DNA of 64,000 bases from Ignavibacteriota bacterium. GTDB lineage: Bacteria; Bacteroidota; Ignavibacteria; Ignavibacteriales; Melioribacteraceae. Shown here one piece after another: positions 63,787-64,000 of this stretch. Positions within the stretch are counted from its first letter, which is position 1; each line of letters starts with the position of its first letter. The notes beneath the pieces are model-generated. The model did not search any database, had not been told where the DNA came from, and was given only the letters and a program-made list of their open reading frames with translations. Where the stretch lies: positions 124,001 through 188,000 of the forward strand of contig JADJWT010000001.1 in assembly GCA_016716225.1 (NCBI GenBank). The letters are read 5' to 3'. Position numbers and translations under genes: made by a program.

Positions 63787-64000
63787 CTATTCTGATTCAG
63801 TATTTTTCATTCCGCGATCAACAGCGGCTTTGAAATCTTTAGAGAATTTAAAAACCGGCACATAATGCTCTGGAACATAAACTTTATCACCTGATCTGGG
63901 ATTTCTTGCATAGCGTGCGTTTTTCTTCTTTGTTTTATAACTTCCGAATCCTCTGATTTCTATACTGTGACCTTCTCTTAATGATTGAATTACTGTGTTC
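63787..64000 (-). CDS. HU/IHF-family DNA-binding protein, partial
   Basis: The C-terminal 70 residues of an HU-type protein, entering from the right edge. It shows VIQSLREGHSIEIRGFGSY, then KKNARYARNPRSGDKVYVPE (the DNA-binding beta arm with the RNPRSG pattern) and HYVPVFKFSKDFKAAV. The start lies outside the window. These proteins bend DNA as dimers in the nucleoid. The identity as HU or IHF cannot be settled from this fragment. Confidence 0.92.
   Translation of the reverse strand, partial: NTVIQSLREGHSIEIRGFGSYKTKKKNARYARNPRSGDKVYVPEHYVPVFKFSKDFKAAVDRGMKNTESE

Overview
The window reads as chromosome of a low-GC, Gram-negative bacterium of the Bacteroidota/Ignavibacteriota lineage. The grounds are an outer-membrane polysaccharide export system, a DNPR-type (meso-diaminopimelate) MurE, a 31-residue basic COX24-like protein, and the general style of the proteins. 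The phylum is an inference. Every recognised chromosomal gene lies on the minus strand, so operons read from high to low coordinates.

Region 1 (1-20.8 kb) is a surface-polysaccharide locus. From upstream to downstream it holds a secreted beta-barrel-like protein, rfbB, an SLBB export protein, a Wzz-like chain-length regulator, a Wzy-like polymerase, a Wzx-like flippase, four glycosyltransferases and a methyltransferase. Next come three genes for a diacetamido-uronic-acid type sugar (aminotransferase, dehydrogenase, acetyltransferase). An initiating phosphoglycosyltransferase operon follows, which also carries a polyprenol-phosphate mannosyltransferase, a GT2 protein fused to a decayed phosphoglycosyltransferase, accA and a hotdog thioesterase.

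Region 2 (20.9-36.9 kb) is a compact division and cell wall (dcw) cluster: mraZ, rsmH, ftsL, ftsI (PASTA), murE, murF, mraY, murD, ftsW, murG, murC, ftsQ, ftsA, ftsZ. Genes overlap or nearly abut, and the cluster ends in a large structured hairpin. Region 3 (36.9-41.8 kb) has a secreted barrel-like protein and two secreted carbohydrate-active proteins, set among palindrome-bearing intergenic DNA.

Region 4 (41,847-63,029) is an integrated element of about 21.1 kb. It is bounded by a perfect 56-bp direct repeat that includes the 3' part of a tRNA-Thr(CGT) gene; the intact tRNA and a tyrosine integrase lie at the right end. The right half is a plasmid-like replication module (primase-helicase, Rep-like protein, three iterons, an origin-like repeat region). 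The middle has a divergent operon of phage/plasmid accessory genes (25-aa ORF, Gam/Gp157-like protein, OB-like protein, DUF932 protein). It also has a HEPN protein flanked by an integron-attC-like hairpin and 11-bp inverted repeats, a CoiA-like nuclease and a standalone FtsH-type (M41) peptidase. The left half is a defence operon: a type I restriction-modification system with a Gabija-type pair (OLD/TOPRIM nuclease GajA and UvrD-like helicase GajB) inserted between hsdS and hsdR. I saw no conjugation or virion genes.

Region 5 (63.0-64.0 kb) returns to chromosome: tRNA-Thr, a tiny COX24-like protein, a TPR membrane protein and a truncated HU/IHF-family gene.
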